A stretch of DNA of 64,000 nt from Rhizomicrobium electricum (GTDB lineage: Bacteria > Pseudomonadota > Alphaproteobacteria > Micropepsales > Micropepsaceae): positions 310,001 through 374,000 of the forward strand of contig NZ_JAASQS010000005.1 in NCBI RefSeq assembly GCF_011762045.1, given 5' to 3'. Shown in pieces: positions 34,836-43,526 of this stretch. The translations under genes were made by a program, and so were the position numbers. How positions within the stretch are numbered: the first letter of the stretch is position 1; every line of letters starts with the position of its first letter. The notes beneath the pieces were generated by a model. The model was not told where the DNA came from and did no database searches. It worked only from the letters and a program-made list of their open reading frames with translations.

Positions 34836-36989
34836 TCAGTTCGTGTTTTCCTCGACGATCACCAGATCCCACGGCGCCAGCGTGATGGTCTGCGCGGCGG
34901 CGATGGGGCGCCCGCTCAAGAGATCGGCACCCGCCCGATGCGGATAGGCGAAGCTCTGGGGCGTGCCGGAATAGTTGAAATAGTAATGCAGCGCCCGGTT
35001 CTGGCCGTTGATGCCGCTTTGGGCGTGCACCTTGGCCGGAAGCTTCTGATCGCCGCCCATCAGACCGGCATCGGCAAGTACGCCGCGCAGCACGTTCGCC
35101 TGCAGCTTGTCGGAGAGATAGGTGCCTTCGTAGACGACCTTGCCCTTGCCGAAGCTGTTTTCAGTGATCGCCGGCCAGCGGCCGAAGAACGGATGATCGT
35201 AGCTCGCGAGCGCCTTGGCGCTGTCGAGTTCCAGGAATTCGGCCCAGTACTGCACCTTGTTGTCGGCCCCGGCGTGGAACGGATCGGCCTTCAACGCCAG
35301 CGGCTGCGCCAGATTGGAAAATTCCTGATAGTGAAAGCCCAGAGCTTCCTTGAGCGGCCCCGGCGCCATTTCCCAGCGCACCGCGGTGTTCTCGTTGGTG
35401 AAGCCGCTCTTGAAGGTCATCAGCACGCGGCCGCCCTTCTTGATGAAATCCGCGATTTTGCCGAGCAAGGCATCGTCGGCAACATAGAGCGACGGCACGA
35501 TCAGCACCTTGTAGCCGGAGAAATCCGCCGTCTCCGGGAACACGAAATCGGTACCGACATTCATGTCGTAAAGCGCGCGATGGATCTGGCGCACCAGGCT
35601 GTTGTAATCGGCTTTGATCGCGGCGTTGTTGGTCCACAACGCGCTTTTGGCGAACGGCATGTCGTTAATGGCGTTCAGCGAGTCCCGGCTCCACAGGATG
35701 GCGACATCGTTGTGGATCTTGAGATTGACCAGCTTGGGCCCGATCTTCTGCAGTTCGTGCGCCGTGCGGCTGACTTCGCCGTAGATGCGGTTGGGCTCGA
35801 GATCGTGCGACAGCACGCCCTTCCAATAAGTCTCCTGATTGGCGTGGATCGAGGCCCAATGCCAATACTCGACCATGTTCGCGCCGTTCGAGATCTGGGT
35901 GTAGACGTCCTGGCGCAACTGGCCGTCATAAGGCGGATACTGGAACGACGACGACCAGTCGGTGGTCTGGGCGTTGGTCTCGGTGACGAGGTAATTGCCG
36001 CCCTTGAGCGAGCGGGTGAAATTGCCCTGCAACGCCTGCTCGGAGCCGTCGTACTGATCCTGCGGCGCCCAGTGATAGACATTGACCGCCGGCATATCGA
36101 GCGCCGCAGCGACGGCGGTCTCGTTCACGTCGGCATGCAGCGAGCCGGCAAAATCGTGAGTCACGAACTGGCGCGGCGATGCGCACTGGCGGACCAGATC
36201 GGCCTGCCAACTCAGGAAATTGGTGACGCGCTCTTGGCTCCAGCGGGCCCATTCAAGCTTGTAGCCCGTGCTTTGGGCGCCATCGGGTCGCGGCAAGTCT
36301 TCCCAGGTGTGGATATTCTGGCCCCAGTAATTCAGGAACCACGCCTTGCTCAGCGCCTCGGGCGTGCCGAACTTCTTCTGCAAGTGATTGCGGAAGCCTT
36401 CGAACACGTCGTCGTTGGCGGCGCCATACGGGCTGGTTTCGTTATCGACCTGCCAGCCGATCACGGCAGAGCTGTTTTTATAATGGGCAACGATGTTCCG
36501 GATCAGCCGCTCGGAATAAAACCGGTAGGCCTTGGCGTCGGTGTCCATGTTCTGGCGCATGCCGTAGGCCGCCGGAGCCCCGAGCGACGTCCCGTTCATG
36601 CGGCGGGCCAGGATTTCGGGATGCTTCTTCGCCATCCAGGCGGGGATGGAATAGGTCGGCGTGCCCATCACGACTTTGATGCCGGCCTTGTCCATCGCCG
36701 CGACGACGCGGTCCATCCAGGCGTATTCGAAGCGGCCGTCCTCCGGCTCCCACAGGCTCCAGGTGGACTCGCCCAGGCGCACGACATTGATCCCGGCCGC
36801 CTTCATCAAGGCGATGTCCTTGTCCAGCCGGTCGTACGGCATGTACTCGTGATAATAGGCGGCACCGTAAAGAATGGTGTCGAACGCCGGTACGGCGCCA
36901 GTCTGTCCGGCCCCGACCGGGCCTGTCGCGCCCGCGAACGCCAACAAAACCGCCAATGTCATGCGACGCATCGCGACAAGCCCGTTCAT
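34836..36989 (-). CDS. Secreted GH42 beta-galactosidase
   Basis: This 717-residue GH42 enzyme begins with an export signal (residues about 8-28, ending PVGAG). The TIM barrel carries the acid/base E184 in WQVDNETSPYG and the nucleophile E337 in LVTETNAQ. A trimerisation-like domain (SGYKVLIVPSLYV...GGRVLMTF) and a small C-terminal beta domain follow. It would remove terminal beta-galactose from xyloglucan or other galactosides. The ATG at 36989 has GAGGAG six bases upstream. Signal-bearing GH42 proteins are less common than cytoplasmic ones, which suggests periplasmic action here. Confidence 0.9.
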   Translation of the reverse strand: MNGLVAMRRMTLAVLLAFAGATGPVGAGQTGAVPAFDTILYGAAYYHEYMPYDRLDKDIALMKAAGINVVRLGESTWSLWEPEDGRFEYAWMDRVVAAMDKAGIKVVMGTPTYSIPAWMAKKHPEILARRMNGTSLGAPAAYGMRQNMDTDAKAYRFYSERLIRNIVAHYKNSSAVIGWQVDNETSPYGAANDDVFEGFRNHLQKKFGTPEALSKAWFLNYWGQNIHTWEDLPRPDGAQSTGYKLEWARWSQERVTNFLSWQADLVRQCASPRQFVTHDFAGSLHADVNETAVAAALDMPAVNVYHWAPQDQYDGSEQALQGNFTRSLKGGNYLVTETNAQTTDWSSSFQYPPYDGQLRQDVYTQISNGANMVEYWHWASIHANQETYWKGVLSHDLEPNRIYGEVSRTAHELQKIGPKLVNLKIHNDVAILWSRDSLNAINDMPFAKSALWTNNAAIKADYNSLVRQIHRALYDMNVGTDFVFPETADFSGYKVLIVPSLYVADDALLGKIADFIKKGGRVLMTFKSGFTNENTAVRWEMAPGPLKEALGFHYQEFSNLAQPLALKADPFHAGADNKVQYWAEFLELDSAKALASYDHPFFGRWPAITENSFGKGKVVYEGTYLSDKLQANVLRGVLADAGLMGGDQKLPAKVHAQSGINGQNRALHYYFNYSGTPQSFAYPHRAGADLLSGRPIAAAQTITLAPWDLVIVEENTN

Positions 36990-37018
36990 GCTATTCTCCT
37001 CAAGCTGTTGCCGGCGGA

Positions 37019-38641
37019 CTAGACAAGCCCCTCGCCCATGATCTTCAGGGCGATGCCGAATTCGTGATTGGCGGATTCCGGTACCGTGATGTGAAGGCCG
37101 GTGCCGTCCTGTTTGAATTCCAGCGGCTGCGGTGCGCCGACCACTTCCACGCGCCGCACGCTACCGGTGATCGGCGATTTGATCGTCACCGTTCCGGATG
37201 CGGGACGCGCCAAGGTCATCGCATAAAGCGCACCGGCTTTGGTGGTGAAGCGGATATCCTCCGCCGTAAACGGCTTGGTCTTGCCTTCGCTGAACATGCC
37301 GCCGGCGACTTCCGTCGGGCCTTCGCCGAACACCTTCCACGGACGGGTGCCGTAGATCGCGTCGGAGAACCGGCTCATCCACGAGGCGATGCCTTCGACG
37401 ATCGCCACTTCCTTTTCGTCGATGGTGCCGTTGCCGCGCACCGGCACGCTGAGCAGGAGATTGCCGTTCTTGGAAACGATGTCACACAGAATCTGGATGA
37501 CGTAGCTCGCGCTCTTGTAGCCGTTGGTGTTGTAGATGTTGCGGTCGTAGTGCCACGAACCGATGCAGGTGTCGGTCTGCCAGGGATAGGCCTGGATGCC
37601 GCTGCGCAAGCCGCGTTCGACGTCTTCGACGATGCCGGGGCGATGGGTTTCGGGCAGGTTCTTGCCGTTGACCACCACATCCGGCTTGCCGTGCCAGCGC
37701 ATGGCAGCGTTGTAGTAATAGGCCGTGATATCGAGACCGGCTTGGCCGAGCGGCAGACCGGTATTGTCGAAATAGACGAGGTCGGGCCTATAGCTGTCGA
37801 TCAGGTCGCGGCAACGCAGGAACCATTGTTTGGCAAAGGCCGGATTGGCGGCCGGCGGGTTCTCGTCCCATTGGCCGTCGTGATCCTCATGCCACTTCTT
37901 GGCGACGAGCTTGTCGGTGAAGCCATCCGGCAGCGGCATCACGCGCCCGGCATAAAGCTCCTGCGGGTCGAGGCCCTCCCACCATTTGCCTTTGCCCATC
38001 GCCTTGGTGAGTTTCCAAGCGTCATAGCGCTCGCCGCGGCGCGGCCCTTCGGGGTCGTAGCCGTAGGCCGTCTGGAACCAGTGCCAAGCATGCGCCGAAT
38101 GGTTGGAGACGCCGAACTTGAGGCCGCGCGCCCGCGCCGCCTTGGCCCACATCCCGATCAGGTCCTTTTTGGGACCGACCCTGGTCGCGTTCCAGGCATG
38201 GAATTTGGAGGCAAACGTATCGAAATTGTCGTGATGGTTGGCCAGCGCGACGAAATACTTGGCGCCCGCTTTCTTGTAGAGATCGAGCAGGACATCGGGA
38301 TCGAACGCATCCGCCTTCCAGGCATGGATGATGTCCATGAAACCGGTATCGGCGGGGTGGCCGTAGGTCTTCAAGTGGTGTTCGTATTGCCACTGATCCT
38401 GCTGATACATATTGCGGGCGTACCAGTCGTTGGCTTCCGGCTGGCATTGCGGACCCCAATGGGCCCAGATGCCGAATTTCGCATCGCGGTACCACTCCGG
38501 CGCGCGATAACCCTCGACCAGCGAATCCCAGTTGCCGACAAAAGGCTTGGCAGCTTTCGCTTTGGCCTCGGCCCCGCCCGGCAGCCCCGCCGCCATGGCC
38601 AGCGTCGCCGTCGCTTTCAAGAAATCGCGTTTTCTCAGCAT
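37019..38641 (-). CDS. Exported GH29 alpha-L-fucosidase
   Basis: This 540-residue GH29 retaining fucosidase has a Tat-like N terminus (KRDFLKATATLAMAAGLPGGAEA). Conserved elements include FGIWAHWGPQ, KYFVALANHHDNFDTF, and the nucleophile D292 in RPDLVYFDNTGLP. A C-terminal beta-sandwich is present (about 440-540). The ATG at 38641 is preferred as it begins directly before the Tat-like motif and has GGAGG upstream; an in-frame ATG at 38671 lacks a ribosome-binding site. Fucose removal fits fucosylated xyloglucan, completing a set with GH74 and GH42/GH2. Confidence 0.9.
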   Translation of the reverse strand: MLRKRDFLKATATLAMAAGLPGGAEAKAKAAKPFVGNWDSLVEGYRAPEWYRDAKFGIWAHWGPQCQPEANDWYARNMYQQDQWQYEHHLKTYGHPADTGFMDIIHAWKADAFDPDVLLDLYKKAGAKYFVALANHHDNFDTFASKFHAWNATRVGPKKDLIGMWAKAARARGLKFGVSNHSAHAWHWFQTAYGYDPEGPRRGERYDAWKLTKAMGKGKWWEGLDPQELYAGRVMPLPDGFTDKLVAKKWHEDHDGQWDENPPAANPAFAKQWFLRCRDLIDSYRPDLVYFDNTGLPLGQAGLDITAYYYNAAMRWHGKPDVVVNGKNLPETHRPGIVEDVERGLRSGIQAYPWQTDTCIGSWHYDRNIYNTNGYKSASYVIQILCDIVSKNGNLLLSVPVRGNGTIDEKEVAIVEGIASWMSRFSDAIYGTRPWKVFGEGPTEVAGGMFSEGKTKPFTAEDIRFTTKAGALYAMTLARPASGTVTIKSPITGSVRRVEVVGAPQPLEFKQDGTGLHITVPESANHEFGIALKIMGEGLV

Positions 38642-38747
38642 GATCGTTCTATCCTCCCTTGTCAGCGCCATGGGCCGGCGAGCGGCCAGGCACCGGCATT
38701 CTATCGCGGCGCGTGTAGCATTGAATTGACGTCCTGTCGCGCCGCCC

Positions 38748-39404
38748 CTAGAGCTGGATGATCACGGCGCGCTGGCGGACGGCCTCCAGGCTCAAATCCT
38801 TCTTCATCACCAGACAGGTGCTGAAGGCGTGCAGGTTGGCCTGACGCAGATCGCTTGGCGCGCCGGGAGACGACGCCACGGGCGCATCGCTGCGCGGTCC
38901 GGCGAGATTGGTGCCGGTAATGTTGCCGCCGAAGTTCCAGAACGGACTGATGACGGTATTGCCGCTGCCGAGAAAAACATCGGTCATGGACTTGGAGGAT
39001 TGCACCGGCAAGTCGAGTTCGCCGAGCACGAAATCGCGCGCCGCCGGATCCTTCTTGCACCAGCCGCCGCCATCGCGCTTCACGAGCCGCTCCGGTGCAA
39101 AGGCCAACGTCAGCAGCATGAACTTCATGAGGCCCGTGGCTTGTTTCGCAGCCAGTTTGTTCGCCGTTTCCTGGGCGGACGAGATGCCGAAGCCGAACGT
39201 CAGCCAGAACGTCTCGCCTTCCCACAGCGTGAAGAACGCCTCCTTGGTGCAGGGGACTTTCACGCCGCCGCCGTAATCGAGAATTGACGGCGTTCCTTTG
39301 ACGAACCGCGCCGACGGCGCCTCTTCAGCCCGTGCGGCGGCTCCGCAGGCCGCAATCGCCCCCACCGCTGCGGCCGACGCCACAAATCCGCGCCGCGTCT
39401 GCAT
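38748..39404 (-). CDS. Tat-exported protein of unknown function in the saccharide locus
   Basis: I do not recognise this 218-residue protein. It has a clear twin-arginine signal (MQTRRGFVASAAAVGAIAA) followed by a cysteine (AACGAA) that could be lipidated. The mature part has several cysteines (KVPCTK, GGGWCKK, FSTCLV), an aromatic segment FFTLWEGETFWLTFGFG, and a Gly/Asn-rich stretch NFGGNITGTNLAGP. No catalytic motif stands out. It is first in the series Tat protein-GH29-GH42-GH74, with a strong GGGGAGG ribosome-binding site. A role in binding or modifying the polysaccharide is inferred only from position. Confidence 0.75.
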   Translation of the reverse strand: MQTRRGFVASAAAVGAIAACGAAARAEEAPSARFVKGTPSILDYGGGVKVPCTKEAFFTLWEGETFWLTFGFGISSAQETANKLAAKQATGLMKFMLLTLAFAPERLVKRDGGGWCKKDPAARDFVLGELDLPVQSSKSMTDVFLGSGNTVISPFWNFGGNITGTNLAGPRSDAPVASSPGAPSDLRQANLHAFSTCLVMKKDLSLEAVRQRAVIIQL

Positions 39405-39737
39405 GGTCCACCTCCCCGTGAATTTTTCCCTCGAGCGCCCGGCGCATCATCCTTCTTGCGAGGATTTCGCAGCCGGAACCGCTTCGGTTTAGAGCAATTA
39501 TGGCCACGGCGGCAGATTTGTTGCGAACCGGATTGTGGCGTTGCGAACGCGCCAAATCCGGTTGCGGTTTTCCCGGCGTAGACGCGATGAGCATCCCCAT
39601 TGCGCTGTCATACAACGGACCGAGGCTCCCCGCAGCCAATGCGGTGACGCCCCTTTACGCGTGCGAGTTGACAGCCCCGGCATCTACAGGACCGGCATCC
39701 TCGCCCGCCATATCCGTTGGCAGGCTGCCGTATACGA
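39405..39737. other. Gap between the saccharide locus and the nitrate assimilation operon
   Basis: This 333-base stretch has no credible gene. It contains the upstream region of the Tat-exported protein and the 3' flank of hemD. Its main feature is a large nested stem-loop at 39526-39563. No recognisable promoter stands out on inspection. Confidence 0.6.
39526..39563. repeat. Large nested stem-loop downstream of hemD
   Basis: AACCGGATT (39526-39534) and AATCCGGTT (39555-39563) are exact complements. Between them GGCGTT and AACGCGCC form a second, near-perfect inner stem around GCG. On the plus strand it is followed by GCGGTTTTCCC. It could be a terminator of the nas operon (minus strand) or a barrier between two operons. 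Confidence 0.5.
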
Positions 39738-40544
39738 TCAGCGCTGCCACCAACCGATAATGGCGCGGACCAAGGGCTTCATGTGGAAGCTCGCATTGGG
39801 AGACAGGCTCGGCGAAATTCCATATCGGGCGAGACTTGCTTCGACAACCGGCCCCACCGCGGCGACCGGTGTATCCGCCAAAGCCTCCAGCAAGGCCGTC
39901 TTCCGCTCGTGTTGCGCGGCAACCGCAATCATGCGGTCGATTTGCGGCGATGCGGTGAAAGCGACAAGACCGATCCGGCGCGCGATTACGGCCTCTATTG
40001 CTGCCAGCACCTGAGCCGTGTCGGCATCGGACGCGTACCGGTAAGGGGTTATGGTTGTGACCACTGCGCCATGCTCGGCGAGCCCTTCCACCAGCCGCGC
40101 GGCGCCGTCGCCCGGATATAGCTGCACCGCAATGGTCCGACCGCCCAACGGACCGGTCACGAGGGCTTCGAGCACGCTGCCGGACGTCGGCTGAGGCGCA
40201 GAGATATCGGGCACAAGCCCCAGTTCGCGCAAGACCCGTGCAGGCTTTGGGCCGCGTACGATTTTCCGCATCCGGCCGAGGCCCGCCACAAAGGCTTCCT
40301 TGCGGGAGCCGGCATAATTGACCAAGTGGCGCAATCCCTCGCCGGTCAGAAGAACGATGTCCTGAAACTCGCCGGCGATGGAGCGGTCGATAAATGCATC
40401 CGCCTCGCCCGTATCGGCCAAAGGAAGAATCCGGACAAGCGGACAGCGCAGCGTTGCAGCGCCCGCCTCCTCCAGCATTGCCGCGAACAAGTCGAGTTCC
40501 CGGCTTTCGGGAACCAAAATCCGCAAGCCGTTTAGTGCTGTCAT
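39738..40544 (-). CDS. hemD: Uroporphyrinogen-III synthase-family protein in the nas operon
   Basis: The 268-residue product has the bilobal HemD pattern: ILVPESRE at the N terminus, DIVLLTGEGLRHLV, a central PTSGSVLEAL, GGRTIAVQLYPGDG, and GLVAFTASPQIDRM near the C-terminal lobe. HemD closes hydroxymethylbilane to uroporphyrinogen III, the precursor of siroheme used by NirB. The ATG overlaps the nasA stop (ATGA), so it is coupled to the reductase. Such HemD-like proteins in nitrate operons are sometimes annotated as regulators; no DNA-binding domain is fused here. Confidence 0.82.
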   Translation of the reverse strand: MTALNGLRILVPESRELDLFAAMLEEAGAATLRCPLVRILPLADTGEADAFIDRSIAGEFQDIVLLTGEGLRHLVNYAGSRKEAFVAGLGRMRKIVRGPKPARVLRELGLVPDISAPQPTSGSVLEALVTGPLGGRTIAVQLYPGDGAARLVEGLAEHGAVVTTITPYRYASDADTAQVLAAIEAVIARRIGLVAFTASPQIDRMIAVAAQHERKTALLEALADTPVAAVGPVVEASLARYGISPSLSPNASFHMKPLVRAIIGWWQR

Positions 40545-43186
40545 CCGTCAACCTGCGCCAGCTTTCGATCCGCCAGCAGCTTCTTTAGTTCCGGTATGCA
40601 CGAACCGCAATTGGTGCCGGCACGCAGATGTCCGCCGATGTCGCCGACGGTGACGTGACCGTGCTCGGCGATGGCCAAGCGGATGTCCGCCTCCGACACC
40701 GCAAAACAGCTACAGATCGTGCGGGAACGCCGCGCCGGCCTGCCTCCGGACGTTCCGGACAACAACGATAAGCGTTCGAGCGCGGAGAGCGACTTTCCGA
40801 GCATATCCCGCGCGAACTCCGCTTCGGGCAATTCCGCGCCTGAAGGTCCGAAGAACGCGCATGCCAGCAGCCGATCGCCGTCGAAAGCGGCAAAGCGGTA
40901 CACCGAGCCCCGCGGGAAGGATAACTGCACAAGCTCGTCACCATCTGAAATTCCGAGCAGCCCGCGCAGCGCCTGCTCCGAGGAAATGGTTTCCGCCAGG
41001 GCAGACCAGCCTGCGATATCAAACGCAAAGCCGTGTTCCATCTGCGCCTTCGACCACCACGTTTTCCCGTTCCAGGGCGGCACGCCTTCGCAACAACGGA
41101 ACAACTGCCCCCGCCAGGTTTCCGGCATTGGTGAAAGACGCGCCGGCGTACCCTTCAGATCGGGCTGACCCGAGTAGGGATCGGGCGCCGCATGCACCAA
41201 TTTTCCGATCGGGCCGCTGGACGTGTATTGGTCGGTCCAATGCATGGCAGCGTACAACGCGCCCGGCCGCAGCGTTTCGTCGAGCGCGACTCGCATCACC
41301 GCCGCCCCGTGCCTGGTTTCGACACGAACCAGACTGCCGGTGGCGATCTCCTGCTCTGCCGCAGAATCCGGATGGACTGCCAAAACAGGCGACGGCGTAT
41401 GGCGCATGAGGCTCGCGACGCGCCCGGTCCTCGTCATCGTGTGCCATTGGTCGCGAAGCCGTCCGGTGTTGAGCACCAGAGGAAAGTCCGCATCCTCGGT
41501 TTCATCTGCGCACGCCAGCGCCACCATCCGCGCCTTGCCGCTCTCTGTCGGAAAACCGCCGTGGAAGAACAGACGCGGAGGGGACTGCCCGTGCAGTCCC
41601 ACCGGCCATTGCACCGGCGACAGCGCCTCATAGGCCGCATCGTCGAGCTTCGACAGCGCACCCAAATCGAAAATCCTCCGGCCGCGGTTCTCGAACCCCG
41701 ACAGCGCGGCATGCTCGCGAAAAATGTCGGCCGGGGTGCGATACGCGAAGGCTTCCGCCCATCCCATGCGGCGTCCCAGTTCCGCAAACATCCACCAATC
41801 GGCCTTCGCCTCGCCCGGAGACTCGCGAAAACGACGCTGACGCGAGATGCGGCGCTCGGAATTGGTGACCGTACCGTCTTTCTCCGACCACGCCGCCGCC
41901 GGCAGGACCACATCGGCCAGGGCTGTGGTATCGGTCGCCCAAGCGTCGGAAACGATCACCAAAGGACAGGCAGCAAGGGCCTCGCGCACCAGACTTGCCC
42001 TCGGCATCGAAGCGGCAGGATTGGTCGCCGCGATCCAGATCGCCTTGATCTTTCCCTCGCGCACCGCCTCGAACATTTCGACGGCTTTGAACCCCGGCTT
42101 GGTCGCCATCCTCGGCGCATTCCAAAATCGCCGCACGCGATCGACATCGGCCGCGGTGAAATTCATGTGGGCCGCCAGCGTCGTTGCCAATCCGCCGACT
42201 TCACGCCCGCCCATGGCGTTCGGCTGCCCCGTCAGCGAGAACGGCCCCATGCCGGGCCTTCCGATGCGCGCCGTGGCCAGATGGCAATTGATGATGGCAT
42301 TGACCTTGTCCGTTCCAACCGACGACTGATTGACCCCTTGCGAATAGAGCGTCACCGTCCGTTCGGTCGCGGCGAACAAATGATAGAATTCGCGGACGGC
42401 GGCGATGTCCAATCCGGTTACTACCGCTGCAGCTTCGGCCGAAGGAACCGCCCGCCTGGCCGCGGCGATTGCCGCCTTCGCTCCCTCCACATGCTGCGCG
42501 ATCCAGTCGAGATCGAGCTTTCCGGCATCGGCGAGATAAGCCAAGAGACCTTGCCAAAGCGCCACATCCGATCCCGGCTTGAGTGCGAGGTGAAGATCGG
42601 CCGTTTCTGCCGTCGCCGTGCGCCGCGGATCGATTGTCACGAGCTTGGTGCCGCGCCGCTCGCGTGCCGCAACCAGCCGCTGGTACAGTACCGGATGACA
42701 CCACGCCATATTGCTGCCCGCCGCCACCACGAGATCGGCCTCTTCGATGTCGTCATAACACCCCGGCACGACGTCTTCGCCGAAGGCGCGGATATGTCCG
42801 GCAACCGACGACGACATGCATAGCCGGGAATTGGTGTCGATATTGGCGCTGCCGATGAAGCCTTTCATAAGCTTGTTGGCGACGTAATAATCCTCGGTCA
42901 GCAACTGGCCGGAGACATAGAACGCGATCGCATCCGGACCATAGCGGTCACGGATCTGCAGCAGCTCGCCGGCGATATGATCAAGAGCAGTATCCCAACT
43001 GGTCGCGATACCGTGCAGTGTCGGCTGAAGCAATCGCTCCGGTAGATCGACCGCATCCTTGAGCGCGGCACCCTTGACGCACAGCCTGCCATAATTCGCC
43101 GGATGGTCCGGGTCGCCGACGATCGATCCCGATGCGACGCGCACGCCACAGCCGACCCCGCAGTAAGGACAAGTGGTTCGCGTCAC
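40541..43186 (-). CDS. nasA: Assimilatory nitrate reductase catalytic subunit NasA
   Basis: This 881-residue cytoplasmic Mo-bis-MGD reductase of the NarB/NasA group begins with the 4Fe-4S site TTCPYCGVGCGV, with the fourth cysteine in GRLCVKGAA. The molybdopterin oxidoreductase domain follows, then the dinucleotide-binding domain (near 590-720). A C-terminal BFD-like 2Fe-2S domain (TICSCFAVSEADIRLAI...GTNCGSCIPELKKLL) suits electron input from NAD(P)H or ferredoxin partners. The start is a GTG at 43186 overlapping the nirD stop (GTGA). It reduces nitrate to nitrite for NirBD. Confidence 0.95.
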   Translation of the reverse strand: MTRTTCPYCGVGCGVRVASGSIVGDPDHPANYGRLCVKGAALKDAVDLPERLLQPTLHGIATSWDTALDHIAGELLQIRDRYGPDAIAFYVSGQLLTEDYYVANKLMKGFIGSANIDTNSRLCMSSSVAGHIRAFGEDVVPGCYDDIEEADLVVAAGSNMAWCHPVLYQRLVAARERRGTKLVTIDPRRTATAETADLHLALKPGSDVALWQGLLAYLADAGKLDLDWIAQHVEGAKAAIAAARRAVPSAEAAAVVTGLDIAAVREFYHLFAATERTVTLYSQGVNQSSVGTDKVNAIINCHLATARIGRPGMGPFSLTGQPNAMGGREVGGLATTLAAHMNFTAADVDRVRRFWNAPRMATKPGFKAVEMFEAVREGKIKAIWIAATNPAASMPRASLVREALAACPLVIVSDAWATDTTALADVVLPAAAWSEKDGTVTNSERRISRQRRFRESPGEAKADWWMFAELGRRMGWAEAFAYRTPADIFREHAALSGFENRGRRIFDLGALSKLDDAAYEALSPVQWPVGLHGQSPPRLFFHGGFPTESGKARMVALACADETEDADFPLVLNTGRLRDQWHTMTRTGRVASLMRHTPSPVLAVHPDSAAEQEIATGSLVRVETRHGAAVMRVALDETLRPGALYAAMHWTDQYTSSGPIGKLVHAAPDPYSGQPDLKGTPARLSPMPETWRGQLFRCCEGVPPWNGKTWWSKAQMEHGFAFDIAGWSALAETISSEQALRGLLGISDGDELVQLSFPRGSVYRFAAFDGDRLLACAFFGPSGAELPEAEFARDMLGKSLSALERLSLLSGTSGGRPARRSRTICSCFAVSEADIRLAIAEHGHVTVGDIGGHLRAGTNCGSCIPELKKLLADRKLAQVDG

Positions 43187-43524
43187 CCAGGCGCTCCCGG
43201 TTCGGGCAGATGCAGATAAACCTCCCCCTCGATGACGCTGACAGGCACGGTCTTCACCGCGCCTTCGTCCGGAGCAACAGCGACGCCGTCCTGGAGCCCG
43301 ATCACCATTCCATGCAAGGGACAGGCGACCGTATCGCCCGCAATGATGCCTTCGGAAAGAGGACCTTTCTTGTGCGGGCACTCATCGACCAAAGCAAAAA
43401 TTTGGTCGTCGCCCGTGCGGAACACCGCTACCGGCCGGCCAAAATACAAACTACAGAGCCGCCGGGCCCCGCGCACCGGAATGCTCTCCAAACGGCCGAC
43501 TTTATTCCAATTTGCCGTAGACAC
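43183..43524 (-). CDS. nirD: Nitrite reductase small subunit NirD
   Basis: This 113-residue Rieske-like small subunit of NADH-dependent assimilatory nitrite reductase retains the Rieske ligands C-x-H and C-x2-H (ECPHKKGPLSEG and VACPLHG), so a 2Fe-2S cluster is likely. Some NirD proteins have lost these. It lies two bases after nirB and overlaps nasA by four bases, typical of a tightly coupled operon. Confidence 0.95.
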   Translation of the reverse strand: MSTANWNKVGRLESIPVRGARRLCSLYFGRPVAVFRTGDDQIFALVDECPHKKGPLSEGIIAGDTVACPLHGMVIGLQDGVAVAPDEGAVKTVPVSVIEGEVYLHLPEPGAPG

Positions 43525-43526
43525 GC

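Noticed and set aside
32691..37022. 1443-codon open frame on the plus strand across GH74 and GH42
   Set aside because: Shadow frame; both glycoside hydrolases on the other strand have full catalytic residues and signal peptides.
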